This document shows, one piece after another, positions 50,120 to 59,413 of a DNA stretch of 64,000 nt. Numbering within the stretch: position 1 is the stretch's first letter; each line of letters begins with the position of its first letter. The notes beneath the pieces are model-generated. The model did not search any database and had not been told where the DNA came from. It worked only from the letters and a program-made list of their open reading frames with translations. The stretch is from Deltaproteobacteria bacterium (lineage in GTDB: Bacteria; Myxococcota; UBA727; VGSZ01), in NCBI GenBank assembly GCA_016177705.1, contig JACOUT010000004.1, forward strand, positions 1-64,000, written 5' to 3'. The translations under genes were made by a program, and so were the position numbers.

Positions 50120-50210
50120 GGCGTGCTCCTTGGTGGTTACGGACTGGTGGCTGACGGTTGCGACGGCGGTGATGGCGCCCCGTGGCGGGGCCTGGCGGGC
50201 GACTCGGTGA

Positions 50211-50654
50211 TCAGTTGCGCACCTCCAGCGCGCTGCCCGTGAGCGTGCGCGTCGGCGCGGCGGTGATGCGGTGCGTGATGCGGAAGGTGGTGCCGTGCGC
50301 GGCACCAGCGCCGGCGGTCAGCGCATGCGTGACGACGCGCGGCGCGCTCGCGTTCGGGTCGACGGGGTCGACGGGGTCGACGGGGTCGACAGGATCGCTC
50401 GGGTCGGGGTCGCTCGGCTCCACACCGGCGTCGGGCGGTCCTTCGATCGGTTCGCCCAGCGCGTCGGCCGGCGGGGGCGTGACTGCGTCTGGAGCCGAGC
50501 GCGGCAAGCAGCGGCCGCCCTCGGCGTCGGCCACGCAGGCCTCGCTGGCGAGGCAGTCGGCGTTGGAGGCGCACGGGCGCTCGCCCGAGGGGCAGGCGGC
50601 CGCGAGCGCGGTGACGGCGGCGATGAGCAAGAGGGTGCGGCGGTGCTGGTTCAT
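50211..50654 (-). CDS. Small Cys-rich lipoprotein with DPV repeats
   Basis: 147 residues. The lipobox ALAAAC is followed by a short Cys-rich unit (CASNADCLASEACVADAEGGRC) like other myxobacterial secreted repeats, then an Asp-Pro-Val repeat segment encoded by 9-base tandem repeats. The rest is a short beta-rich tail with no recognised fold. GGAG lies five bases before the ATG. It leads the minus-strand series of three secreted genes. Confidence 0.65.
   Translation of the reverse strand: MNQHRRTLLLIAAVTALAAACPSGERPCASNADCLASEACVADAEGGRCLPRSAPDAVTPPPADALGEPIEGPPDAGVEPSDPDPSDPVDPVDPVDPVDPNASAPRVVTHALTAGAGAAHGTTFRITHRITAAPTRTLTGSALEVRN
50356..50391. repeat. 9-base tandem repeat (DPV-encoding)
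   Basis: Three exact copies of GGGTCGACG and a fourth with one change, on the plus strand, encoding Asp-Pro-Val units of the lipoprotein on the minus strand. It is a possible length-variable site; changes stay in frame. Confidence 0.9.
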
Positions 50655-50902
50655 GTGGGCTCCTGATGGCCCCACTTTTCAGATGCCGTGCCAGCCGAGG
50701 ATCCCTGTCTTTTCAGTGTGTTGAGCGCCGAGTCGGCGTTCCGCGGTGGCGCCGCGTTCCACCGGCGGAACGCAACGCCGCGCGACGGGCACCTCGTGTG
50801 CGCGCTTCCAAACCGGGCGCGCTTTCGTAGCTTGACGGTCGCGCGCGCCGGAGCACGCTAGCGGTGGTCGTGGGCGCAACGCCCGCGCCGTCGGAGGCAG
50901 CC

Positions 50903-51160
50903 ATGGGCATTCTCGCGTGGATCGTCTTTGGGTTCGTGGTCGGCCTGATCGCGCGCGCGCTCATGCCGGGCGAACAGCGGATGGGCTTCATCAAGACCAC
51001 GCTGCTCGGTGTGGGCGGCTCCTTCGTCGGCGGCGCCATCGCCCACGTGCTCTTTCACCGCAGCCACTTCGGCGGGCTCGACACCGCCGGCTTCGTCGGC
51101 AGCGTCATCGGCGCGTTCGTGATCATGGGCGTGGCGGCGATGCTCGGCAAGAAGCGCTGA
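50903..51160 (+). CDS. GlsB/YeaQ/YmgE-family stress-response membrane protein
   Basis: 85 residues with three hydrophobic helices and the family features: ILAWIVFGFVVGLIARALMPG at the start, LLGVGGSFVGGAIA in the centre, and VGSVIGAFVIMGVAAML at the end. These transglycosylase-associated, glycine-rich membrane proteins appear under envelope stress, with no known catalytic activity. The ATG at 50903 has GGAGG five bases upstream. The preceding 248 bases (50655-50902) hold no gene I can support and probably contain two divergent promoters. Confidence 0.85.
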   Translation: MGILAWIVFGFVVGLIARALMPGEQRMGFIKTTLLGVGGSFVGGAIAHVLFHRSHFGGLDTAGFVGSVIGAFVIMGVAAMLGKKR

Positions 51161-51178
51161 CGGCGCGGGCAGCGCGCG

Positions 51179-52147
51179 TCAACGCTGGCAGCGAGCGGCC
51201 AGCGCGCGCAGCGAGCCGAGCCATTGTCGCGGCGCCGCGATGTGGATCACGTGCGGCTTGGGCCAGCGCTCGACGACAAGTTCGGGCTTGATGCGCTGCG
51301 CCTCGGCGACGTCCGCGTCGTCCATGGCGCCGACCAAGCCGAGCTCGGGGTGGCGGAACGAGTGCGCCTTCATCAGCGTCATCGGGCAGCGCACGCGCGC
51401 CAGGTCCGCGTGCTGGTCCATGTCGCACATGCGGCCGTCGAAGCAGGCGCGCGTGAAGTCGACGTCGTACTCGGAGAGGCCGCGCACGAACAGGCGCACG
51501 GCCAGCGGCAGCCATGCGATGTCGACGGGTGCGCCCGGGTGTTTGGCCTGGCGCCGCCGGATGGCGCCTCCGAGCAGCCAGGCGAGCGGGCGCGGGAAGC
51601 TCATCAACCTGACCTTGCCCCGCGACGGGATGCGCAGCTCCGAGAAGTAGCGCGCCAGGTCGGGCAGCGTGTCGACGGTGTGCTTGAAGAAGCCGTGCAC
51701 CCAGGTGTCGTCCTTCAGCCTTGGCCACTCCGTCGAGAACAGCGGCGGATCCTCGGCGTGGACCCCGGCGACCAGCTCTGGGGCATGCGCCGCGGCCCAG
51801 AGCGCGATGATGCCGCCCGAGGAGTTGCCGCTGCAGATGGCGGGCCGGCCGACCACGCTGCGCAGGAACTCGACCAGGTCGCGCCCGCAGCGCGAGAAGC
51901 TGTAGTCGCCCGGGGTGTGCTGCGACAGCCCATGACCGCGTACGTCGACGGCGAAGACGTGGAAGTCCTCCGCCAACGACGGCAGCACCTTGCGGTAGCC
52001 GTGCCACATCATCGATTGACCCGGGATGAGCACGACGGCCGGCAGCTCGGGGCGCGGCGGGTCGCTCTCGGCATAGTGGAGCGTCACGCCGTCGATGACG
52101 ACGTCCTTCTCGCGATAGCCGGCGAGGGGAAACGACGTGCGCGTCAC
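51179..52147 (-). CDS. Alpha/beta hydrolase
   Basis: 322 residues from a GTG that overlaps the kinase stop by four bases. The fold is clear: beta-strands AVVLIPGQSMMWHGY (oxyanion region), FHVFAVDVRGHGLS, and the nucleophile elbow GNSSGG (Ser109); a C-terminal HVIH supplies the catalytic His. An insertion between the elbow and the C-terminal part (about 150-240) forms a helical cap. The substrate is unknown (ester, lactone or epoxide possible). It is translationally coupled to the histidine kinase, so a role in producing or clearing a signal for that kinase is conceivable but not shown. Confidence 0.8.
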   Translation of the reverse strand: MTRTSFPLAGYREKDVVIDGVTLHYAESDPPRPELPAVVLIPGQSMMWHGYRKVLPSLAEDFHVFAVDVRGHGLSQHTPGDYSFSRCGRDLVEFLRSVVGRPAICSGNSSGGIIALWAAAHAPELVAGVHAEDPPLFSTEWPRLKDDTWVHGFFKHTVDTLPDLARYFSELRIPSRGKVRLMSFPRPLAWLLGGAIRRRQAKHPGAPVDIAWLPLAVRLFVRGLSEYDVDFTRACFDGRMCDMDQHADLARVRCPMTLMKAHSFRHPELGLVGAMDDADVAEAQRIKPELVVERWPKPHVIHIAAPRQWLGSLRALAARCQR

Positions 52148-53715
52148 GTCGGTCGCAGCTCCACGAAGAAGGTGGCGCCTTTGCCCGGCTCGCTCTCGAC
52201 GAAGACGCGGCCGCCGTTGCCCTCGACGATCGCCTTGGTGATGGCGAGGCCGAGGCCGGAGCCGGTCTGCTTGGTCGAGAGCAGGCTCTTCGCCTGGTAG
52301 AAGCGCTCGAAGATGCGCTGGTGCTCGCTCGCCGGCAGGCCGGGGCCGTTGTCCTTGACGCCGATGACGACACGGCCGCGGCGCGCGCCCTGCGCGAACA
52401 CCGAGATCTGCTTCTCCTGGCCCGTGTACTTGTAGGCGTTGCCGATCAGGTTCAACAGCGCCTCCACCATGGCGTCGCGATCGACCACCACGTTCGGCAG
52501 GTTGGGGGCCACATCGGTGGTGAGCGTCAGGCGTGTCGGGTCGAGGTTGTGCGCGCGAAAGGCGTCGATGGCGGCGTCGACGATCGACTGCACGCGCACC
52601 GGCTGCGGCGAGAACAGCCGTCGGCCGGCGCGCAGCCTGGCGTAGCCGAGCACCCGCTCGATCATCTCCGACAGGCGCTCGGTCTCTTTGGCGAGCAGGT
52701 CGAGGCACTCTTGCTTCTCCACTTCGCTGCTGGCGCGGCCGAGCTTGAGCGTGTCGATGAACATGCGGATCGACGTCAGCGGCGTGCGCAGCTCGTGCGA
52801 GATGTGGCTGACGAAGTCGGTCTTGAGGCGCGAGATGCGCGTCTCCTGCCAAATGAGGCGCGCGGTGATGACGACGCCCGTGATCAGCGTCGCCAGGAAC
52901 ACCACCAGGAGCACGATGTAGGCGACCGTGGTGATGCTCGAGGTGGTCGAGCGCGAACCGTCGACGACGAGCAGGTAGCGATCGAAGGGCGGCTCGAGGC
53001 GCCGCTCGATGATGCGCTCGCTGGTCGAGTCCTGGGCGGTGCGCGCCTCCACCAGCTCGGCGAGCAGGCGGTCCATGGCGCCGACCACCGGCTGTTCGCC
53101 GAGCGAGCGCACCTCGAGCGACGTGCGCAGCGCGGCGTCGTCGGAGCTCTGCACCTGCCGCGCGAGTTGGAAGTCGTCGACCGCGTACAACAGCACGCCG
53201 GCGGCCACCGTCTGGATCGACACGATGCCGGCGAATTCGCCCAGCTCCAGCTCGACGTGCACCACTTGGTCGCGCACCGCGTTGCCGGCGAGCGCGATCA
53301 GGCGATCGTGCAGGGCGCTCTGGCCGGTGAAGGGATGCTCCCCCGTGGGCGCGCCGATGGTCGGCAGCAGGATCCACGGCCCGATGGGGTGGCCGGCGGC
53401 GCGCAGTCGCGTGACCGCCGGTGCCGCCAGCGCCGGATCGCCCGCACCTGCGGCGAGCAGCGCGCGATCGGCCTCGTCGAGCGCGGCGGCGAGGTTCCGC
53501 TCGGCGCCGTGGAGCGCCGCGGTGGCCTCCTCGAAGCGCCGCTGCTTGACCGCTTCACGCTCGTTCATGATGGCGATGACGCCGAAGCCCGACATCAACA
53601 GCGCGGGCGCGAGCACCAGCGTGCAAAACAGCACGAAGATGCGCGTGAAGCCGATGACGTCTTGACCGCGTGCTCTGCTCATGCCGGCGACGACGGGCGG
53701 CGATTGCCGCCCCAT
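52144..53715 (-). CDS. Membrane sensor histidine kinase
   Basis: 523 residues. There are two transmembrane helices (about 25-50 and 268-295) with a 220-residue extracytoplasmic sensor between them. The H-box is HISHELRTPL (His307), followed by N-box NLIGNAYKY, G1 DNGPGLP and G2 GSGLGLAI, all intact. The extracytoplasmic domain is not a family I recognise. No response regulator is adjacent; the neighbour is the coupled hydrolase, so the partner is elsewhere. Start ATG 53715 has GGGAG one base upstream; ATG 53692 lacks a site but gives a more normal N-terminus. Confidence 0.9.
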   Translation of the reverse strand: MGRQSPPVVAGMSRARGQDVIGFTRIFVLFCTLVLAPALLMSGFGVIAIMNEREAVKQRRFEEATAALHGAERNLAAALDEADRALLAAGAGDPALAAPAVTRLRAAGHPIGPWILLPTIGAPTGEHPFTGQSALHDRLIALAGNAVRDQVVHVELELGEFAGIVSIQTVAAGVLLYAVDDFQLARQVQSSDDAALRTSLEVRSLGEQPVVGAMDRLLAELVEARTAQDSTSERIIERRLEPPFDRYLLVVDGSRSTTSSITTVAYIVLLVVFLATLITGVVITARLIWQETRISRLKTDFVSHISHELRTPLTSIRMFIDTLKLGRASSEVEKQECLDLLAKETERLSEMIERVLGYARLRAGRRLFSPQPVRVQSIVDAAIDAFRAHNLDPTRLTLTTDVAPNLPNVVVDRDAMVEALLNLIGNAYKYTGQEKQISVFAQGARRGRVVIGVKDNGPGLPASEHQRIFERFYQAKSLLSTKQTGSGLGLAITKAIVEGNGGRVFVESEPGKGATFFVELRPT

Positions 53716-53756
53716 GCTCCCTCGTGGGTTGCTACCCTCGTAGCTCGACCGGCGCC

Positions 53757-54302
53757 ATGAGGGCTTTCCGCTTCATCCTACGTGTGGTCGGCGTCGCCGG
53801 GCTGCTGGCGCTGCTGGCGATCGCGCTGTACGGCGCGGGGCAGCCGCTCGCCCCAGGCACGCCGGCGCCGCCCGTGCACCGCGCGCGGCTGCCCGACGGG
53901 CGCCTCGCCGACCTGCGCTTCGGCGATCGTCCCACCGTGGTCAACATCTGGGCCACCTGGTGTCCGCCTTGCCTGGCGGAGCTGCCCGAGCTGGTCGAGG
54001 CGCAGCGCGCGTGGGGCGACCGCGTCACCCTGGTCGGCCTGGCCGCCGACAGCGACCGCGCGCAGGTGTTGGCGATCATCGATCGCTTCGACATCCCCTA
54101 CCAGGTCGCCGAGATCGACGGGCGCACGGCGGCAGCGTGGAACGCCACCAGCTTGCCGTCGACGTACCTGGTGGACGCGAGCGGCACGGTGGTCTGGTCC
54201 ACCCGCGGGCAGGTCGACCGCGCAACGCTCGACCGCGAGCTCGGCGAGCTGCCGGCCGCGCCGCCGCCACCGCCGTCGCCGGCGCCGCCCGAGCCGCGGT
54301 AG
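53757..54302 (+). CDS. TlpA-like membrane-anchored thioredoxin
   Basis: 181 residues. It has an N-terminal membrane anchor (VVGVAGLLALLAIALYGAG), then a thioredoxin fold with active-site Cys69-Pro-Pro-Cys72 in WATWCPPCLAELP and the cis-Pro region TSLPSTYLVD. These proteins reduce periplasmic disulfides, for example in cytochrome maturation. The C-terminal Pro-rich tail (APPPPPSPAPPEPR) is unusual. The ATG at 53757 follows the divergent kinase by 41 bases; the HtrA-like gene follows after 9 bases and is likely co-expressed. Confidence 0.88.
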   Translation: MRAFRFILRVVGVAGLLALLAIALYGAGQPLAPGTPAPPVHRARLPDGRLADLRFGDRPTVVNIWATWCPPCLAELPELVEAQRAWGDRVTLVGLAADSDRAQVLAIIDRFDIPYQVAEIDGRTAAAWNATSLPSTYLVDASGTVVWSTRGQVDRATLDRELGELPAAPPPPPSPAPPEPR

Positions 54303-54311
54303 AACGCGGCG

Positions 54312-55616
54312 GTGATCGCCCTCCTCGCCCTCGTGTGCTCGGCCCCACCGCTCACGCCCGCGCAGCAGCAGCGCGCCGGCCCCATCGTCGAGGTGGTGCG
54401 CAATGAGGCCGACGCGGTGGTGGCCATCGCCGCCACCCACGTCGTCACCGAGAGCCAGTCGATGTTCGACGTGTTCGACGTGCCGCGCGCCGTCGAGCGC
54501 AGCTCGATCGGCTCGGGCAGTGTCATCCACGAGGCCGGCTACGTCTTGACCAACGCGCACGTGGTGGCGCAGGCGAGCGAGCTGTCGGTGGTGCTGCGCG
54601 GCGGGCGCGAGCTGACCGCGCACGTGGTGGCGGCGCTGCCCTCCGAGGATCTTGCGATCGTGAAGGCCGACGTGCCGCGCGGCGTCGAGCTGCAACCGGT
54701 GACACTCGGCGAGTCCGACGACTTGCTGGTGGGCGAGACCGTGGTCGCCATCGGCGCGCCGGTCGGGCTGCAGAACACCGTCACCGCCGGCATCGTGTCG
54801 GCGCTCGACCGCAGCATCAACCCCGCGCGCGGCGTCGCGTTCAAGGGGCTGATCCAGACGGACGCGGCCATCAACCCGGGCAACTCGGGTGGGCCGCTGT
54901 TCAACGTCGTGGGCGCGCAGATCGGTGTCGCCACCGCCATCCGTGGCGACGCGCAGAACGTCGGCTTCGCCATCCCGGTCGGCAAGGTGCGCGCGATGCT
55001 GCCGAAGCTCCTGTCCGTCGAGAGCCGCGGCCGCGCGCGCCTGGGCCTGGTGCTGGCGCGCGAGCGCCCGGTCGACGGCGGCGTGATCATCGAGCGCGTC
55101 GAGGCGGGCTCGCCGGCGCACAAGGCAGGTCTCGAGGCCGGCATGGTGCTGATCGAGGTCGACGGCGCCGAGACGCCGGGACTTGCCGACGCGCTGGTCG
55201 AGCTGCTCGAGCAGCCGACCGGGCGGCCGTTCACCATCCGTGCGGTGCTGCCCGAGGGCACCATCGACACCTTCAGCGTCGCCATCGTCGAGCCGCCCCC
55301 GCCGGACGGCCGCGTGCTGGCGAAGCGACAGCTCGGCCTCGACGTCGCCGAGCTGGATGCGGCGGCGGCCACGCGCCTTGGTTTGCGCGCCGGTGCCGGC
55401 GTGGTGGTGAAGGACGTCGAGCGGGGTGGCCCGGCGGCGCGCGTCGGCATCATGCCCGGCGACCTGATCACGCGCGTCGGGCCCTACGGCGTGCGCCGCC
55501 TCGCCGACCTGGGCGTGCTCGAGGGCGCTGCCAGCGGCACCGAGGTTGGCCTACGCGTAGTTCGCATCGGGCGCGCCCGGGTGCTGCAGACCGAAGTGGT
55601 GCTGATCGCCCGGTGA
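54312..55616 (+). CDS. HtrA/DegP-like serine protease with two PDZ domains
   Basis: 434 residues from GTG. A short N-terminal signal region precedes the trypsin-like domain with triad His83 (TNAHVV), Asp113 (SEDLAIVK) and Ser192 (NPGNSGGPL). Two PDZ domains follow (about 235-330 and 335-430; GSPAHKAGLEAGMVLIEVDG, GPAARVGIMPGDLI). This is the standard periplasmic quality-control architecture. The loop region SMFDVFDVPR resembles the Q-linker/LA loop of DegQ/DegS-type proteases. It lies immediately after the TlpA-like gene, suggesting joint handling of misfolded or oxidised envelope proteins. Confidence 0.92.
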   Translation: MIALLALVCSAPPLTPAQQQRAGPIVEVVRNEADAVVAIAATHVVTESQSMFDVFDVPRAVERSSIGSGSVIHEAGYVLTNAHVVAQASELSVVLRGGRELTAHVVAALPSEDLAIVKADVPRGVELQPVTLGESDDLLVGETVVAIGAPVGLQNTVTAGIVSALDRSINPARGVAFKGLIQTDAAINPGNSGGPLFNVVGAQIGVATAIRGDAQNVGFAIPVGKVRAMLPKLLSVESRGRARLGLVLARERPVDGGVIIERVEAGSPAHKAGLEAGMVLIEVDGAETPGLADALVELLEQPTGRPFTIRAVLPEGTIDTFSVAIVEPPPPDGRVLAKRQLGLDVAELDAAAATRLGLRAGAGVVVKDVERGGPAARVGIMPGDLITRVGPYGVRRLADLGVLEGAASGTEVGLRVVRIGRARVLQTEVVLIAR

Positions 55617-55693
55617 CGCCGGACGCACGTGGTGCGGCGCCCGGCTGCACGACGGATAGGACGCGCGCCGCTTGGGTGGTAGCATGACCCTGC

Positions 55694-57055
55694 ATGTCCG
55701 GTCGTGAATGGTCGCCGTCGGTGCGCCGTTGTTTCGTGCTGCTGCTCCTTGCCGCCGCCGGCACGCCCCTGGCGTGCGAGAGCTGTCTGATCACGACGGG
55801 CGAGCACCCCACGGGCTGCGAGATGGACGATGGAACGGTGCTGGCGGTGGGCGAGACCGCGCCGGCCGGCGACGGCTGCAACACCTGCATCTGCAATGGC
55901 AGCGTCGAGCTGGTGTGCGGCAGTCGCAGTTGCTCCGACGCCGGGCCCGCGCAGGACGACGCCGGTCCGGGCGAGGGCGAGGGTGAAGGTGAGGGCGAGG
56001 GTGAGGGCGAAGGCGAGGACCCGGGCCCGTGCCCCGACGAGGACGGCGACGGCTACCACGCGTGCGTCGACCCGGATCATCCCGAGCGCCGCCCCGAGGT
56101 CGACTGCGACGATCACCGCTTCCACATGCAGCCGAACGGCTACGAGTTCCCCGACACCACCGAGGACGACAACTGCAGCGGCGCCAACGACGACTGGGCC
56201 AACTGTGACTGCGGCTCGCCCTCGTCGGCCGTGTCCCTGGCCGGCGCCATGGATGTGTGCGGCGCCTGGGTCTCCGCGCAAGCCAAGGTGGGCGGTGTCA
56301 TGCAGTTCGACATCCCCGACGCCTATCGCGGCACTATCGACGGCCGCCTGCGCGCGCGCGTCGACGACCCATCTGCGCCGCCGGTCATCATCGGCAACGA
56401 CTGCGAGTTGGTGATGGGCACGGGCGACGCCGTCGGCACCGAGCTCGACGTCGAGGCGGGCGGGTGCAGCTACAACGACCCCGATCCGGCAGGCGACACC
56501 AACAACGACTACATCTGCGATCTCGCGTCGCTCACCATGGTGCTCGACGCGCCGCCAAATGCGCGCGGCTTCGCCTTCGACTTCATGTTCCTGTCGCACG
56601 AGTGGCCCGAGTTCCTCTGCCTCGAGTACAACGACACCTTCTACGCCAGCGTCGAGACCGACGCGGTCAACGGCGGCGCGCCCGCCAATGCCGCCTTCGA
56701 CGCCAACGGGCGCGCAATCACCGTCAACGTCGGCTTCTTCGAGAACCCTCCGGACTGGACCGTGCCGCTCGACGGCACGCCGTTCGCCGTGCCGGAGAGC
56801 GATAGCTGCACCTTCGACCCCAACCCCGGCTGTTCCTTGCCTGCCTACTGCAACGATGCCGCGTTCGACGCGCGCGCCGGCTCGGGCAGCGGCTGGCTCA
56901 CCACCACCGTGCCGGTGGTGCCGGGCGAGCAGGGGATCCGCGTCAGGCTCAGCGTCCACGACGAGGCCGATCACTGGCTCGACTCGCTCGCCATCGTCGA
57001 CGGCTTCCGTTGGCTGCCGCACGAGGTCGAGCTCGGTACCGAGAAGGGTCAGTGA
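55694..57055 (+). CDS. Secreted protein with pacifastin-like Cys segment, GE linker and choice-of-anchor L-like domain
   Basis: 453 residues. A hydrophobic N-terminus (FVLLLLAAAGTPLAC) acts as signal peptide, possibly with lipobox Cys. The first domain (CEMDDGTVLAVGETAPAGDGCNTCICNG) has the spacing of pacifastin/VWC-like protease-inhibitor repeats. A GE linker follows, and then a domain with GFAFDFMFLSHEWPEF, YNDTFYASVET, NVGFFENP and FRWLPHEV-like signatures of 'choice-of-anchor L' proteins, which often bear surface-anchoring tails; none is seen here. The inhibitor-like part would suit a protease-rich envelope, though function is inferred. The stop overlaps the next gene's ATG (TGATG). Confidence 0.72.
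   Translation: MSGREWSPSVRRCFVLLLLAAAGTPLACESCLITTGEHPTGCEMDDGTVLAVGETAPAGDGCNTCICNGSVELVCGSRSCSDAGPAQDDAGPGEGEGEGEGEGEGEGEDPGPCPDEDGDGYHACVDPDHPERRPEVDCDDHRFHMQPNGYEFPDTTEDDNCSGANDDWANCDCGSPSSAVSLAGAMDVCGAWVSAQAKVGGVMQFDIPDAYRGTIDGRLRARVDDPSAPPVIIGNDCELVMGTGDAVGTELDVEAGGCSYNDPDPAGDTNNDYICDLASLTMVLDAPPNARGFAFDFMFLSHEWPEFLCLEYNDTFYASVETDAVNGGAPANAAFDANGRAITVNVGFFENPPDWTVPLDGTPFAVPESDSCTFDPNPGCSLPAYCNDAAFDARAGSGSGWLTTTVPVVPGEQGIRVRLSVHDEADHWLDSLAIVDGFRWLPHEVELGTEKGQ
55970..56017 (+). repeat. (Gly-Glu)n linker-encoding repeat
   Basis: Sixteen codons of alternating Gly and Glu with mixed synonymous codons, linking the Cys-rich segment to the choice-of-anchor-like domain of the 55694-57055 protein. 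Confidence 0.88.
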
Positions 57056-57573
57056 TGGTCGCGCGCGTGGTCGGTCGGTGCGCGCTCGTGCTGGTCGTCG
57101 CGACCGCCGCGGCGGTGAGCGGTTGCGGGCGATCCTCGCCGCAGGATGACTTCTGCCATGCGCGCGAGGGGCTGTCGTGCGCCACCATGGCCACCGAGCG
57201 TGCTGCTGAGGAGACGGAGTACGCCGCGGCCGTGACGGCGGGTGATGCCGCGCTGCTCGAGGCGCGCGGCGCCTGCGTGCAGGCGTTCGTGGTCGAGCAG
57301 CTCGAGGACGACTGCATCGCGGCCGATCCGAACGCCTTGTGTAGCCAGTTGTGCGGCCTGCACCCGTGCGGCGTGCGCGCGGCCGACGGCACACCCGATC
57401 AAACGGCCGAGTGCATCCCGCGCTGTCTCGAGGAGGAAACCGAGAACGGCATCGGCGCCGCCGCGCTCGAGGCCTCGCTGACGCGCGCCGCCGGCACGCC
57501 GGGACTTTGCACGTGCGCGATCTGCGATCTGGCGAGCGCCGCGCTGTGCACGCAGCTCTGGGTCTGCGAATAG
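57055..57573 (+). CDS. Small Cys-rich lipoprotein
   Basis: 172 residues. The lipobox VSGC anchors it. The mature part has about twelve Cys residues in a helical pattern (CHAREGLSCATM, CSQLCGLHPCGV, CLEEE, CTCAICDLASAALC), suggesting a disulfide-stabilised helical fold; no family recognised. The start shares one base with the upstream stop, so it is coupled to the choice-of-anchor-like protein. It is convergent with the regulator gene, with four bases between the stops. Confidence 0.68.
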   Translation: MVARVVGRCALVLVVATAAAVSGCGRSSPQDDFCHAREGLSCATMATERAAEETEYAAAVTAGDAALLEARGACVQAFVVEQLEDDCIAADPNALCSQLCGLHPCGVRAADGTPDQTAECIPRCLEEETENGIGAAALEASLTRAAGTPGLCTCAICDLASAALCTQLWVCE

Positions 57574-57577
57574 CGCG

Positions 57578-59389
<1,812 letters not shown>

Positions 59390-59413
59390 CCGCCACCCCG
59401 TCGGCGGGTCGCC

